NCBI GenBank assembly: GCA_014381825.1
Contig: JACNKX010000088.1
Location: 1-64,000 of the forward strand
Reading direction: 5' to 3'
DNA: 64,000 nt
Origin: Planctomycetota bacterium
Lineage (GTDB): Bacteria > Planctomycetota > Planctomycetia > Pirellulales > Pirellulaceae
Shown here: positions 35,567 to 42,110 of the stretch, piece by piece
Layout: every line of letters starts with the position of its first letter
How positions within the stretch are numbered: position 1 is the first letter of the stretch
The notes under the pieces: model-generated
The model's input: only the letters and a program-made list of their open reading frames with translations
Database searches by the model: none
What the model was told of the DNA's origin: nothing
Translations under genes and position numbers: made by a program

Positions 35567-35627
35567 GTAGCGAGCGATAACGCACATTAGTTTACCTGTC
35601 GGGGGCATATAGTTCACGACCGGCTAC

Positions 35628-35643
35628 CGGCCTGAGAATTGCT
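35628..35643 (+). promoter_or_regulatory. Sigma-54-type promoter of the CBS gene
   Basis: CGGCCT-GAGAA-TTGCT, with correct spacing and a perfect -12 box, 43 bases before the start codon at 35687. Confidence 0.6.
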
Positions 35644-35686
35644 CGTTTGTGACGAGTCCAAGAATACCCTCGTATGGAGGTGAACA

Positions 35687-36178
35687 ATGATCGAACGCCT
35701 GAAAATGCTAAAGGTCCGTGATGTGATGTCACGCAAGGTGATCGAAGTGTCCGCGAACCAAGCGATGGGTGAGGCGGCGCAGGCTTTCGCCGCCAGTGAT
35801 GTCTCTTCAGCCCCCGTGACCGATGACCAAGGTCGCTGTGTCGGGATGCTCAGCGCGACGGACTACGTCAAACGCGACTGTCCGCAATGCAGCGAAATGA
35901 GGCGGCACCAACTGACCAGACAGGGCCCTGATGATGGCTTCACGATCGAATCCGCGACCGACATGGTGAGTTCCTATATGAGCACTGCCGTTCAATCGGT
36001 CTCGGCAGACGAGTCGTTGTTGCAAGCCGCCCGAGCCATGTGCGCCGCACACATTCATCACCTGCCGGTACTCGAAAACGATCGGCCCGTTGGTGTCATC
36101 AGCACGATGGACATCGTCGCGGCCATGGTGACCGCTATCGACGAATTGGCGACCCAATTAATGCCGCGCGATTGTTGA
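35687..36178 (+). CDS. Two-CBS-domain protein
   Basis: 163 residues made of two CBS motifs: VRDVMSRKVIEVSANQAMGEAAQAF ... VTDDQGRCVGMLSATDYV and VSSYMSTAVQSVSADESLLQAARAM ... LPVLENDRPVGVISTMDIVAAMV. A short insertion between them contains CPQCSEMRRH, a possible metal-binding Cys pair. CBS pairs bind adenine nucleotides and sense energy state. In mycobacteria the hypoxia-response protein Hrp1 is a stand-alone CBS pair that also binds zinc, so the resemblance is notable. ATG 35687 is preceded by GGAGGT. Confidence 0.85.
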   Translation: MIERLKMLKVRDVMSRKVIEVSANQAMGEAAQAFAASDVSSAPVTDDQGRCVGMLSATDYVKRDCPQCSEMRRHQLTRQGPDDGFTIESATDMVSSYMSTAVQSVSADESLLQAARAMCAAHIHHLPVLENDRPVGVISTMDIVAAMVTAIDELATQLMPRDC

Positions 36179-36281
36179 GAAACGGGGCGTAAGTAAAATC
36201 GGTATCTTAGGATGCAATGAGTTCCGTCTTACTATCACTTTGGAATAATCCCTCGGAACGTGATTTCGGCTTGCCCACTTG

Positions 36282-37283
36282 TCAGCGCGCCAAATAGACC
36301 ATCCACAACGCACCAAACACTAGAGTAATGACGAGCGCGGCGTCGGGTTCGATGAGAAAAATTCGCCGCTCAACTCGATAGAGTTGGCCGAGGACGACCA
36401 TTGTCGTGATGAGAATCACGGCAAAGCAAGTCAGCGCGTGCGTCGCTGATACACTTGCAAGCAACGCACCCGGGAAGGCGAGATCGAGAGGTAGCAGTAG
36501 CAACATGTTGAAGGCGTTGCTCCCGAATATGTTGCCAATTGCCAGATCGAAAGCTCTTATCCGCACGGCTGCAAGTGTGGCAACAAATTCCGGAAGCGAA
36601 GTGGCAAGCGCCACGAGCGTCGTTCCAATGAAGGTGCCGCCGAGTCTCGTGTGTTCGGCAAGTTGGCCCGCGGCGCCGGCTAGAAAAGGTGCCGCAAGGT
36701 AGATGGCAATTCCCGCGACGATGTAGCCTACGACGGCACTCCGTAACGCGAGGCCCGTCCGTGCCGAGGCGTCATTTCTCTTGGGCTCGTCGGCAAGCGA
36801 TGCATGTTGGTCAAAGAATATCAGTCGGATGCCGAATGCGTATCCTACGAAAACGCCGATCGCGGCAGGGCCAAGGCCCAGAAAGCTGAGGCCATCGAGC
36901 TGCGGCTCGAAGAGAATGCCGATGCCGACTATCGACGTTAGTGCGATTGTGACGGCTCCTGATAGCGAATGTGCGGCCGCCGCGCGCGACAGCAATCCTC
37001 CTCGCGAACGATGAGCAAGATCAACCGCCGCGAGGATCAATAGATTGAACAGGCTGCTGCCTACTATATTGCCGATGGCGAGGTCGGGCAGTTTCAGCCA
37101 AATTGCGTTCACATTGACTGTCAACTCTGGTAACGATGTCGCCGCCGCGAGAAAGACGCTGCCGACGAGTAGTCTTCCCAAACCAGTTCGCTCCGCAAAC
37201 GCATCCGCACAACTGGTGAGCATGATGCCAGCACCAACGATAACCGCGGCCGCAATGGAAAACTGGATGATTGCTGCGAGCAT
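36282..37283 (-). CDS. Sodium/calcium exchanger (CaCA) family protein
   Basis: 333 residues with about ten membrane helices in two inverted halves. Each half carries the alpha-repeat motif: FLAAATSLPELTVNVNA with GNIVGSSLFNLL, and LVALATSLPEFVATLAA with GNIFGSNAFNMLL. These glutamates and asparagines bind the cation. The family exchanges Na+ or H+ for Ca2+. ATG 37283 follows AAGGAG; the frame runs to 37334 but overlaps the promoter. The gene is divergent from the Usp gene at 37578. Confidence 0.87.
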   Translation of the reverse strand: MLAAIIQFSIAAAVIVGAGIMLTSCADAFAERTGLGRLLVGSVFLAAATSLPELTVNVNAIWLKLPDLAIGNIVGSSLFNLLILAAVDLAHRSRGGLLSRAAAAHSLSGAVTIALTSIVGIGILFEPQLDGLSFLGLGPAAIGVFVGYAFGIRLIFFDQHASLADEPKRNDASARTGLALRSAVVGYIVAGIAIYLAAPFLAGAAGQLAEHTRLGGTFIGTTLVALATSLPEFVATLAAVRIRAFDLAIGNIFGSNAFNMLLLLPLDLAFPGALLASVSATHALTCFAVILITTMVVLGQLYRVERRIFLIEPDAALVITLVFGALWMVYLAR

Positions 37284-37306
37284 GTGCGTCTCCTTTGACA
37301 TCGAAA

Positions 37307-37322
37307 GGCAAAGTGTGTGCCG
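37307..37322 (-). promoter_or_regulatory. Sigma-54-type promoter of the CaCA gene
   Basis: On the minus strand CGGCAC-ACACT-TTGCC. It is only 23 bases from the start codon, so the mRNA leader would begin about at the Shine-Dalgarno. The short leader lowers confidence. Confidence 0.45.
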
Positions 37323-37443
37323 CGGACCAGACAAACGGGGATCGTTAGCCCTCTATCGACGCGACATTCGAATCCATCAACGGTCTAACATTCCCCGCTC
37401 GCCAAAGGTCGGGATGAAGGAAGTGCGTGCGAAGCTGCGCGTG

Positions 37444-37459
37444 CGTGCGAGTCCGCACA
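37444..37459. promoter_or_regulatory. Activator palindrome between CaCA and Usp genes
   Basis: CGTGCG-AGTC-CGCACA, with a second, degenerate copy just before it (GTGCGAAGCTGCGCG, 37427-37441). It is 53 bases upstream of the Usp promoter and lies between two divergent promoters. Confidence 0.6.
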
Positions 37460-37512
37460 TTCATCAGCGTGAACATTAGCCGCCCGCAACGAATGTGGAA
37501 GTGAATGACGAT

Positions 37513-37528
37513 TGGCGCGGCAGTTGCG
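37513..37528 (+). promoter_or_regulatory. Sigma-54-type promoter of the Usp-hemerythrin-cytochrome unit
   Basis: TGGCGC-GGCAG-TTGCG, with correct spacing and one mismatch in each box, 49 bases before the start codon at 37578. Confidence 0.65.
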
Positions 37529-37577
37529 TAACTAAACTTCTAGGCTGAACAGATGCTTCTTTTTGGAGGATATGACG

Positions 37578-38021
37578 ATGAAAGCGACAAAGATCCTATT
37601 CCCCACAGATTTCTCGCACACGGGCGATGCTGCGATGCAGCTGGCGACCGTGCTGGCTCGTGATACGGGAGCGACACTGTTGATTGTGCATGCCGAGGAA
37701 CCGCCGACAGCCTACGGTGGCGGCGAGTTGTATTACGGGATGCCGGAGCCGGCGACGGACGAACTTCGGAAAATGCTCCATCAGCTCGAACCGACCGATC
37801 CAGCCGTGCCCTATGAGCATCGCTTGATCACAGGTGATCCAGCTCACGCCATCGTACGTCTGGCAAAAGACGAAGCCGTCGACATGATTGTGATGGGAAC
37901 ACACGGTAGGAGCGGCTTGTCTCGCATGCTGATGGGAAGTGTCGCAGAAGCCATCGTACGGCGAGCGGAGTGCCCGGTCCTAACTTACAAGCAACCGGCG
38001 AAGAAGGCCGCTACTGTCTAG
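37578..38021 (+). CDS. Universal stress protein
   Basis: 147 residues, one UspA domain: KILFPTDFSHTGDAAM at the N-terminus and the ATP-binding loop GTHGRSGLSRMLMGSVAEAIVRRAECPVLT. ATG 37578 is chosen because GGAGGA lies 7 bases upstream; an ATG six bases earlier would be too close to it. This Usp is less similar to the other two in the window and may have a different history. It heads a probable unit with the hemerythrin-like and small cytochrome genes. Confidence 0.9.
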   Translation: MKATKILFPTDFSHTGDAAMQLATVLARDTGATLLIVHAEEPPTAYGGGELYYGMPEPATDELRKMLHQLEPTDPAVPYEHRLITGDPAHAIVRLAKDEAVDMIVMGTHGRSGLSRMLMGSVAEAIVRRAECPVLTYKQPAKKAATV

Positions 38022-38066
38022 TGACTGAGCCAAGGGTGATAGGTGTGGTTGCGTCGCACACTGAAA

Positions 38067-38085
38067 CCCGACGCTAGCGCGTGGG
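38067..38085. repeat. Short repeat, copy 1 (CCCGACGCTAGCGCGT)
   Basis: Sixteen bases recur with one difference at 39025-39040, in both cases just upstream of a stress gene. The core GCTAGCGC is partly palindromic, which recalls short intergenic palindromes of planctomycete genomes. Two copies are too few to prove a family. Confidence 0.35.
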
Positions 38086-38119
38086 TCAGTACGACCGCGA
38101 GGAGGAAGGGAGCGGGATC

Positions 38120-38581
38120 ATGCGTGACTATTTGGAATGCCAAGCGTACGTTGGGCATCTGCGTCGGGAACACAAGCGGATTCACGAATCCCTTGTCGTC
38201 GTCGAACGTGAGTTGCAGGATTCAGATTCGCCAAGTGAGGGCAACGGAATCCGCGCGGGTCTGACAAGGCTTCGCGAAACGCTCGTCGGACATTTCGAGC
38301 AAGAAGAACAAGGTGGATGCTTGGAAGAGGCCGTCTGTTGCGACCCGCGGCTTTCCGGGGAAGTGAGCGAGATCGGGAAGCAACATCCGCGAATTCTGCA
38401 CTTACTCGACCGCTTGCTCAAACGCGCCGACGATTGCCGCACGGTGGACTATCGCGAGTCTTTCCGGCAATTCGCAAAGGTCGTACACGCTCACGAAGCT
38501 GCCGAGAATAGAATTTTGCACACAGCGTTTGGGACTGGCCAGTTTGAACCTAACGATTCACCATCAGCACTTGGAGAGTGA
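38120..38581 (+). CDS. Hemerythrin-like HHE domain protein
   Basis: 153 residues. The ligand pattern is REHKRIHESL, HFEQEEQGG, KQHPRILHLL and HAHEAAENRIL, as in HHE/hemerythrin proteins that hold a di-iron site for O2 or NO. The family is shared with the protein at 32139-32585, but the two differ clearly. ATG 38120 follows AAGGGAG at a good distance; a GTG at 38081 is the alternative. It lies 98 bases after the Usp gene and 3 bases before the small cytochrome gene. Confidence 0.83.
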   Translation: MRDYLECQAYVGHLRREHKRIHESLVVVERELQDSDSPSEGNGIRAGLTRLRETLVGHFEQEEQGGCLEEAVCCDPRLSGEVSEIGKQHPRILHLLDRLLKRADDCRTVDYRESFRQFAKVVHAHEAAENRILHTAFGTGQFEPNDSPSALGE

Positions 38582-38584
38582 ACG

Positions 38585-38983
38585 ATGAGACCAGCCGTGA
38601 TAACTGCTGTTGCCTTCGCTTTCGGATTGGTCGCCATCACTTTCGCGCAAGATGCGGGGCCGGACAAGACGAAGGCGATCATGCACGCCAAGCTTGAGCA
38701 CTCCCAGGCATTGCTAGAAGGTCTGGCAACTGAGGACTTCGCCCGACTTGCCAAGCATGCGAGTACACTCTCGCTGCTCAGTCTCGAGACCGACTGGAAC
38801 GTAATTCAAACCGCCGAGTACCGTCGGTTGAGCGAGGACTTTCGCCGCAATACTACGAAACTGACGGATGCGGCCAAGGATAAGAACTTGGACGGAGCAA
38901 CGCTCGCTTACGTTGGTGTGACCCTGAAATGCGTCGAGTGTCACAAGTATGTCAGAAGCGTTCAGGTTGGTGTTACGCCCTGA
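38585..38983 (+). CDS. Small exported cytochrome with C-terminal CxxCH
   Basis: 132 residues with a signal peptide (VITAVAFAFGLVAITFA). The body is helical and ends in one haem-binding motif, CVECHK. Haem at the C-terminus of a four-helix protein recalls cytochrome c-prime, which binds NO. A paralogue is encoded at 40224-40607 (compare KLEHSQALLEGLATEDF with KLKYSQEILNGLAQEDY). The start is 3 bases after the hemerythrin-like gene. Role in NO or electron handling is inferred. Confidence 0.82.
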   Translation: MRPAVITAVAFAFGLVAITFAQDAGPDKTKAIMHAKLEHSQALLEGLATEDFARLAKHASTLSLLSLETDWNVIQTAEYRRLSEDFRRNTTKLTDAAKDKNLDGATLAYVGVTLKCVECHKYVRSVQVGVTP

Positions 38984-39024
38984 ACCCAAGGCACTAGCTG
39001 CGGGGATTCGGAATCGCACCGACA

Positions 39025-39040
39025 CCCGGCGCTAGCGCGT
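39025..39040. repeat. Short repeat, copy 2 (CCCGGCGCTAGCGCGT)
   Basis: Second copy of the 16-base sequence at 38067, one base different. It lies 32 bases upstream of a Usp gene. Confidence 0.35.
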
Positions 39041-39072
39041 TTGGTTCGAAGACCCAAGAAAGGAGATGACAA

Positions 39073-39501
39073 ATGTCTTGGTTACAGAAGCAGAAAGTAG
39101 TCGTACCGGTCGACTTTTCCGACGAGTCTTTTACGGCTGTTAAGGCCGCGATGGATTTCGTCGATGATCCGGGCAATGTCCTGGTCGTCAACGTACTTCA
39201 GGAACTGTCACCGATGGAGCCTGGTGAGATCTGGCAGACGATCGATCACGAGAGCCGAATTCGCCACACGATGAAGGCTCTTCGCGAACGGCTTAACGAT
39301 GGCTCGCATGATGACGTTTCAACGGAGGTGGTGATTGGAGATCCAGGCCGCGAAGTCGTTGCTATCGCGGAACGAGAAAAAGCGGAGTTGATCGTGCTTA
39401 CGTCACATGGCCGCACGGGACTCAAGCGTCTGTTGATTGGCTCTGTCGCGGAACGTGTGATTCGACTTGCTCATTGCCCCGTACTAGTTCTTCGCGACTA
39501 G
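39073..39501 (+). CDS. Universal stress protein
   Basis: 142 residues, one UspA domain: VVVPVDFSDESFTAV and the loop SHGRTGLKRLLIGSVAERVIRLAHCPVLVLRD. It is clearly paralogous to the protein at 32834-33283, including the identical end. An AAAGGAG lies close upstream. The only promoter-like element seen is a weak -24/-12 pair (GGGATT-CGGAA-TCGCA, 39003-39018), so read-through from the preceding genes is also possible. Confidence 0.9.
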   Translation: MSWLQKQKVVVPVDFSDESFTAVKAAMDFVDDPGNVLVVNVLQELSPMEPGEIWQTIDHESRIRHTMKALRERLNDGSHDDVSTEVVIGDPGREVVAIAEREKAELIVLTSHGRTGLKRLLIGSVAERVIRLAHCPVLVLRD

Positions 39502-39560
39502 GGATGAAGAAGTTTTCAATGGATTCTATTTGCAACCGCTTCTTACTATCGGAGTGAGGC

Positions 39561-39977
39561 ATGGACCTTAATGACAGTATCAGCGACATCCTCGATTCCG
39601 ACTTGCGATTTGGGCGATCATTTTACAGCACCTTTTTTAAGCGGTATCCCCAAGTCGAAAAGTACTTCGATGGCGTCAACTTGCACCGACAGGCTGCGGT
39701 TCTCACGATGACATTGCTCGTCATCGAGAATTATCGGACAGCCCAGCGACCCGCGATGTCGACTTACCTTCGGGAATTAGGCGCAAGACACAACGAGTGG
39801 GACGTACCGTTGGAGATGTACGACTACTTTCGCGACTCGCTGTTGGAATCATTGAGCCAGTTTCACGGTAAGGACTGGAGCGACAATCTGAATTCTCAAT
39901 GGGACACGGCCATCGATTGCACCATCCGCGAGATGGTCAAGGCATATGAGGCGCAACCGGAGTCTACGCCGACGTAG
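39561..39977 (+). CDS. Single-domain globin
   Basis: 138 residues, three-over-three globin length. DSDLRFGRSFYSTFFKRYPQVEKYF matches the A-B-C helix region of bacterial single-domain globins, and ARHNEWDVP contains the proximal haem His (His ~78 by count). No reductase domain follows, unlike flavohemoglobin. It could bind O2 or NO. Together with the protoglobin and the globin-coupled kinase this makes three different globins in the window. Confidence 0.85.
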   Translation: MDLNDSISDILDSDLRFGRSFYSTFFKRYPQVEKYFDGVNLHRQAAVLTMTLLVIENYRTAQRPAMSTYLRELGARHNEWDVPLEMYDYFRDSLLESLSQFHGKDWSDNLNSQWDTAIDCTIREMVKAYEAQPESTPT

Positions 39978-40223
39978 ATTCGCGTTCCGCCGTACCGTCT
40001 TCGTTTCCCGGACATTCGGTTGGCCATCTCGTCAAATTCACCTCGCAACGATGTCACTGACTGAAAATGCACGCGAAATATCAAATTGCGTAGAGTTTGG
40101 CGGTCTTGCGCAGGAACGCAAACTCTCGTGAATCGCTGCGTTGAACAACTCGTTGCTCTGATAATACTTTCAGGCTGATCGAATTCACACAGCCTGCGCC
40201 TGCGTGTTATCGAGAATCTAATG

Positions 40224-40607
40224 CTATTCAGTCCGTAGTTGCTTGTGACAGTTCACGCAACTGATCGTCATCTGCGTGAATGCCAGCACGGCGCCATCAA
40301 GGTTCTCGTTTTCCGCACTGCGGACAAGCTCATTGACGGAGAACTGAAATGTCTTCAATTGAGTGCGGTAGCCCTCGGGCTTTTGCCGGACAAAAGCCTC
40401 GATCTTGTTCAGGCCTTTCATAGTCATCGCATTCTTCGTGATCAGCTCGTAATCCTCCTGAGCCAATCCGTTCAGTATCTCTTGCGAATACTTCAGCTTT
40501 TGCTTCATCCAGAAGCTCGGCTCCTTCTTATTTTCCGGGTCTTCGGCCACTACTGCGGATGCTAGAAAGGCGACGGCGACGATTCCAATGGCAATACACT
40601 TACGCAT
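40224..40607 (-). CDS. Small exported cytochrome with C-terminal CxxCH
   Basis: 127 residues with a signal peptide (CIAIGIVAVAFLASAVVA). A helical body ends in CVNCHK, one c-type haem. It is a paralogue of the protein at 38585-38983. ATG 40607 has AAGGAG about 7 bases upstream. A perfect sigma-54-type promoter lies about 104 bases upstream. As for its paralogue, a cytochrome c-prime-like NO or redox role is inferred. Confidence 0.8.
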   Translation of the reverse strand: MRKCIAIGIVAVAFLASAVVAEDPENKKEPSFWMKQKLKYSQEILNGLAQEDYELITKNAMTMKGLNKIEAFVRQKPEGYRTQLKTFQFSVNELVRSAENENLDGAVLAFTQMTISCVNCHKQLRTE

Positions 40608-40710
40608 GACAAGCTCCTTTTTCACGTCGGTGTTGGTTTAGATTCGAATTGGAGTGTGGGCTATCGCTGTCCTCGCACTACTACACGGTTCTGAGTCGGA
40701 CTGAGTGGAG

Positions 40711-40726
40711 TGCAAAGCACGGACCA
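40711..40726 (-). promoter_or_regulatory. Sigma-54-type promoter of the small cytochrome gene
   Basis: On the minus strand TGGTCC-GTGCT-TTGCA, with correct spacing and a perfect -12 box. No palindrome of the island type was found upstream. Confidence 0.55.
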
Positions 40727-40788
40727 ATGATGACATCACCAGTATTGTGTTTGCAGGAAGGCTTGGTGGAAACACGTCAGATGTGGCT

Positions 40789-41373
40789 TTACTTAAACGC
40801 TTCGTCCGCTGTAACGATTTGCAAAGCCAGCGCTACGAGCTTTAGGTTCTTATCGCTAGCAAGCTTCTGAAGACGTCGAAAAGCAGTCGGTTCGTCCAAC
40901 ATCGCCCGCTTCATCATAATCCCTTTCGCTTTTTCGATGACCTTGCGGTCTTCCAGAGCTTGGCGGAGATCGTTGGCTTCCTGATGCAGAGATTGGAACT
41001 GGCGAAATCGCTGCATCGCCAGCGTGATTGCTGTTTCGAGATTGTGGCGCTTTATCGGCTTGATCAAATATGCCAGGATGCATTCGAGTGCCGCACGCTG
41101 TAGCAAGTTCTCATCGTGATAGGCCGAAACCAGAATCACTGGGAGCGGTTCTTCTCGGCAGATTTCTATTACAGCCGAGATACCGTCCACGTCGGGCATC
41201 TGTATGTCTGTAATCACCAAATCCGGTCGATTCTCACGACACCCATCGACCAATTCCTGGCCGTTCTCTGCTGCGGCGATTACTTCGTGGCCGATGTCGG
41301 TCAGAATCTGTCGGTAATACGAACGCATTTGTTCGTCATCATCGGCAACAGCGATACGAAGTTTCTGTTTCAT
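40789..41373 (-). CDS. ANTAR-domain response regulator
   Basis: 194 residues. A receiver domain (ADDDEQMRSYY; phospho-acceptor Asp in LVITDIQMPDVDG; Lys in YLIKPI) is followed by a short coiled region and an ANTAR domain (RQALEDRKVIEKAKGIMMKRAMLDEPTAFRRLQKLA). ANTAR proteins bind tandem RNA hairpins and prevent transcription termination. ATG 41373 fits the family start (KQKLRIAVADDDEQ); the frame extends upstream without sense. A sigma-54-type promoter and a palindrome lie 58-121 bases upstream, so it may form a second, RNA-level layer of the same response. Confidence 0.87.
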   Translation of the reverse strand: MKQKLRIAVADDDEQMRSYYRQILTDIGHEVIAAAENGQELVDGCRENRPDLVITDIQMPDVDGISAVIEICREEPLPVILVSAYHDENLLQRAALECILAYLIKPIKRHNLETAITLAMQRFRQFQSLHQEANDLRQALEDRKVIEKAKGIMMKRAMLDEPTAFRRLQKLASDKNLKLVALALQIVTADEAFK

Positions 41374-41430
41374 GGCGACGTGTATTCCATACGGTATGAC
41401 ATTCACCACGACTTTCTTCCCGCGTATTTC

Positions 41431-41446
41431 AGCAAACCGTGTTCCG
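41431..41446 (-). promoter_or_regulatory. Sigma-54-type promoter of the ANTAR regulator gene
   Basis: On the minus strand CGGAAC-ACGGT-TTGCT, with correct spacing and a perfect -12 box, 57 bases before the start codon at 41373. Confidence 0.62.
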
Positions 41447-41478
41447 CAGTCTCGATTCGCCGACCGGAGCGCCCCTGA

Positions 41479-41494
41479 TGTGCGAGTCCACACA
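41479..41494. promoter_or_regulatory. Activator palindrome of the ANTAR regulator gene
   Basis: TGTGCG-AGTC-CACACA shares 14 bases of GTGCGAGTCCRCACA with the site at 37444-37459. It is 32 bases upstream of the -24 box. Confidence 0.58.
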
Positions 41495-41576
41495 GCGCCC
41501 TGGCGACAAGGGTGCGGAATTGACCTGCGGAGTTCGTGAATTCGGACAGTTCGGCTAAGAATGCGTTTTGAAACTC

Positions 41577-41642
41577 GTAGCGGAATTCGTGAGATTTCCG
41601 AAGCGGTACGGAAATGCACTGAATTCTCACGAATTCCGCTAC
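41577..41642. repeat. Inverted-repeat hairpin element (MITE/REP-like candidate)
   Basis: Perfect 17-base arms, GTAGCGGAATTCGTGAG (41577-41593) and its complement (41626-41642). Inside them is a second inverted repeat, ATTTCCG / CGGAAAT (41594-41600, 41609-41615). No T-run or gene end is nearby, so a terminator is unlikely. It has the build of a short non-autonomous mobile or REP-type element. Confidence 0.55.
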
Positions 41643-41821
41643 AAACACGATGTACTCAACCAATGTCAAAACACGCTCTAAGACTGGCTGGATGCGAACG
41701 GACTCAGCAGCCTGTCGGGGCAAGCGTGCAAATAGGGCGCGACGCCCGATACGTGGCCCACGGCGGGTCGTGGTTGAGGGTGCGATTATCAACAGGGAGC
41801 CAACGCAGTAACTAGGGAAGC

Positions 41822-42110
41822 CTGGCATCGTCCGACAAACCGTGCGACGAGAGACCAAACCTGGAGAAGGTCATTACGGATCTGAACCCGATGCGGGGAG
41901 GCTTCGCGAACTTTTTCAAAATGGCCAACTGGTAAGGACGCTTTCGTGACTTGATGACATGGCTTCGATGGCGTTTACGCGCCAAGCAGCTTGCGCTCTG
42001 GAGACGACCGGGTCGCCTTCACCTCAGCTTGCTGCACTTGGGCTGTCAGGGCGATTTCCAGGAGATGTACGGTTCTGCGAGAGGGCTGATCCCCCGTGGC
42101 TCACCCTACG
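41822..42110 (+). mobile_element. Group II intron remnant (maturase C-terminus and domain V/VI end)
   Basis: One frame reads LEKVITDLNPMRGGFANFFKMANW, a stop (TAA 41933-41935), then GRFRDLMTWLRWRLRAKQL and ALWRRPGRLHLSLLHLGCQGDF. This matches the thumb/maturase end of group II intron reverse transcriptases (LNPVLRGWANYF..., W.R.RLRAKQL..W..P..LHR.LRQLG..G.F). Directly after it, TGTACGGTTCTGCGAGAGGGC (42066-42086) resembles the 3' half of intron domain V and the start of domain VI, ending at CCCTAC (about 42104-42109). The catalytic reverse transcriptase part is missing and a deletion seems to join protein and domain V. A dead fragment. Confidence 0.6.

Noticed and set aside
39003-39018. Sigma-54-like element upstream of the Usp gene at 39073 (GGGATT-CGGAA-TCGCA)
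   Set aside because: Both boxes deviate (GGATT, TCGC), and no full palindrome is upstream.
39520-39536. TGGATTCTATTTGCA upstream of the globin gene
   Set aside because: Looks like a -24/-12 pair but the GG and GC are separated by 9 bases, not 10.
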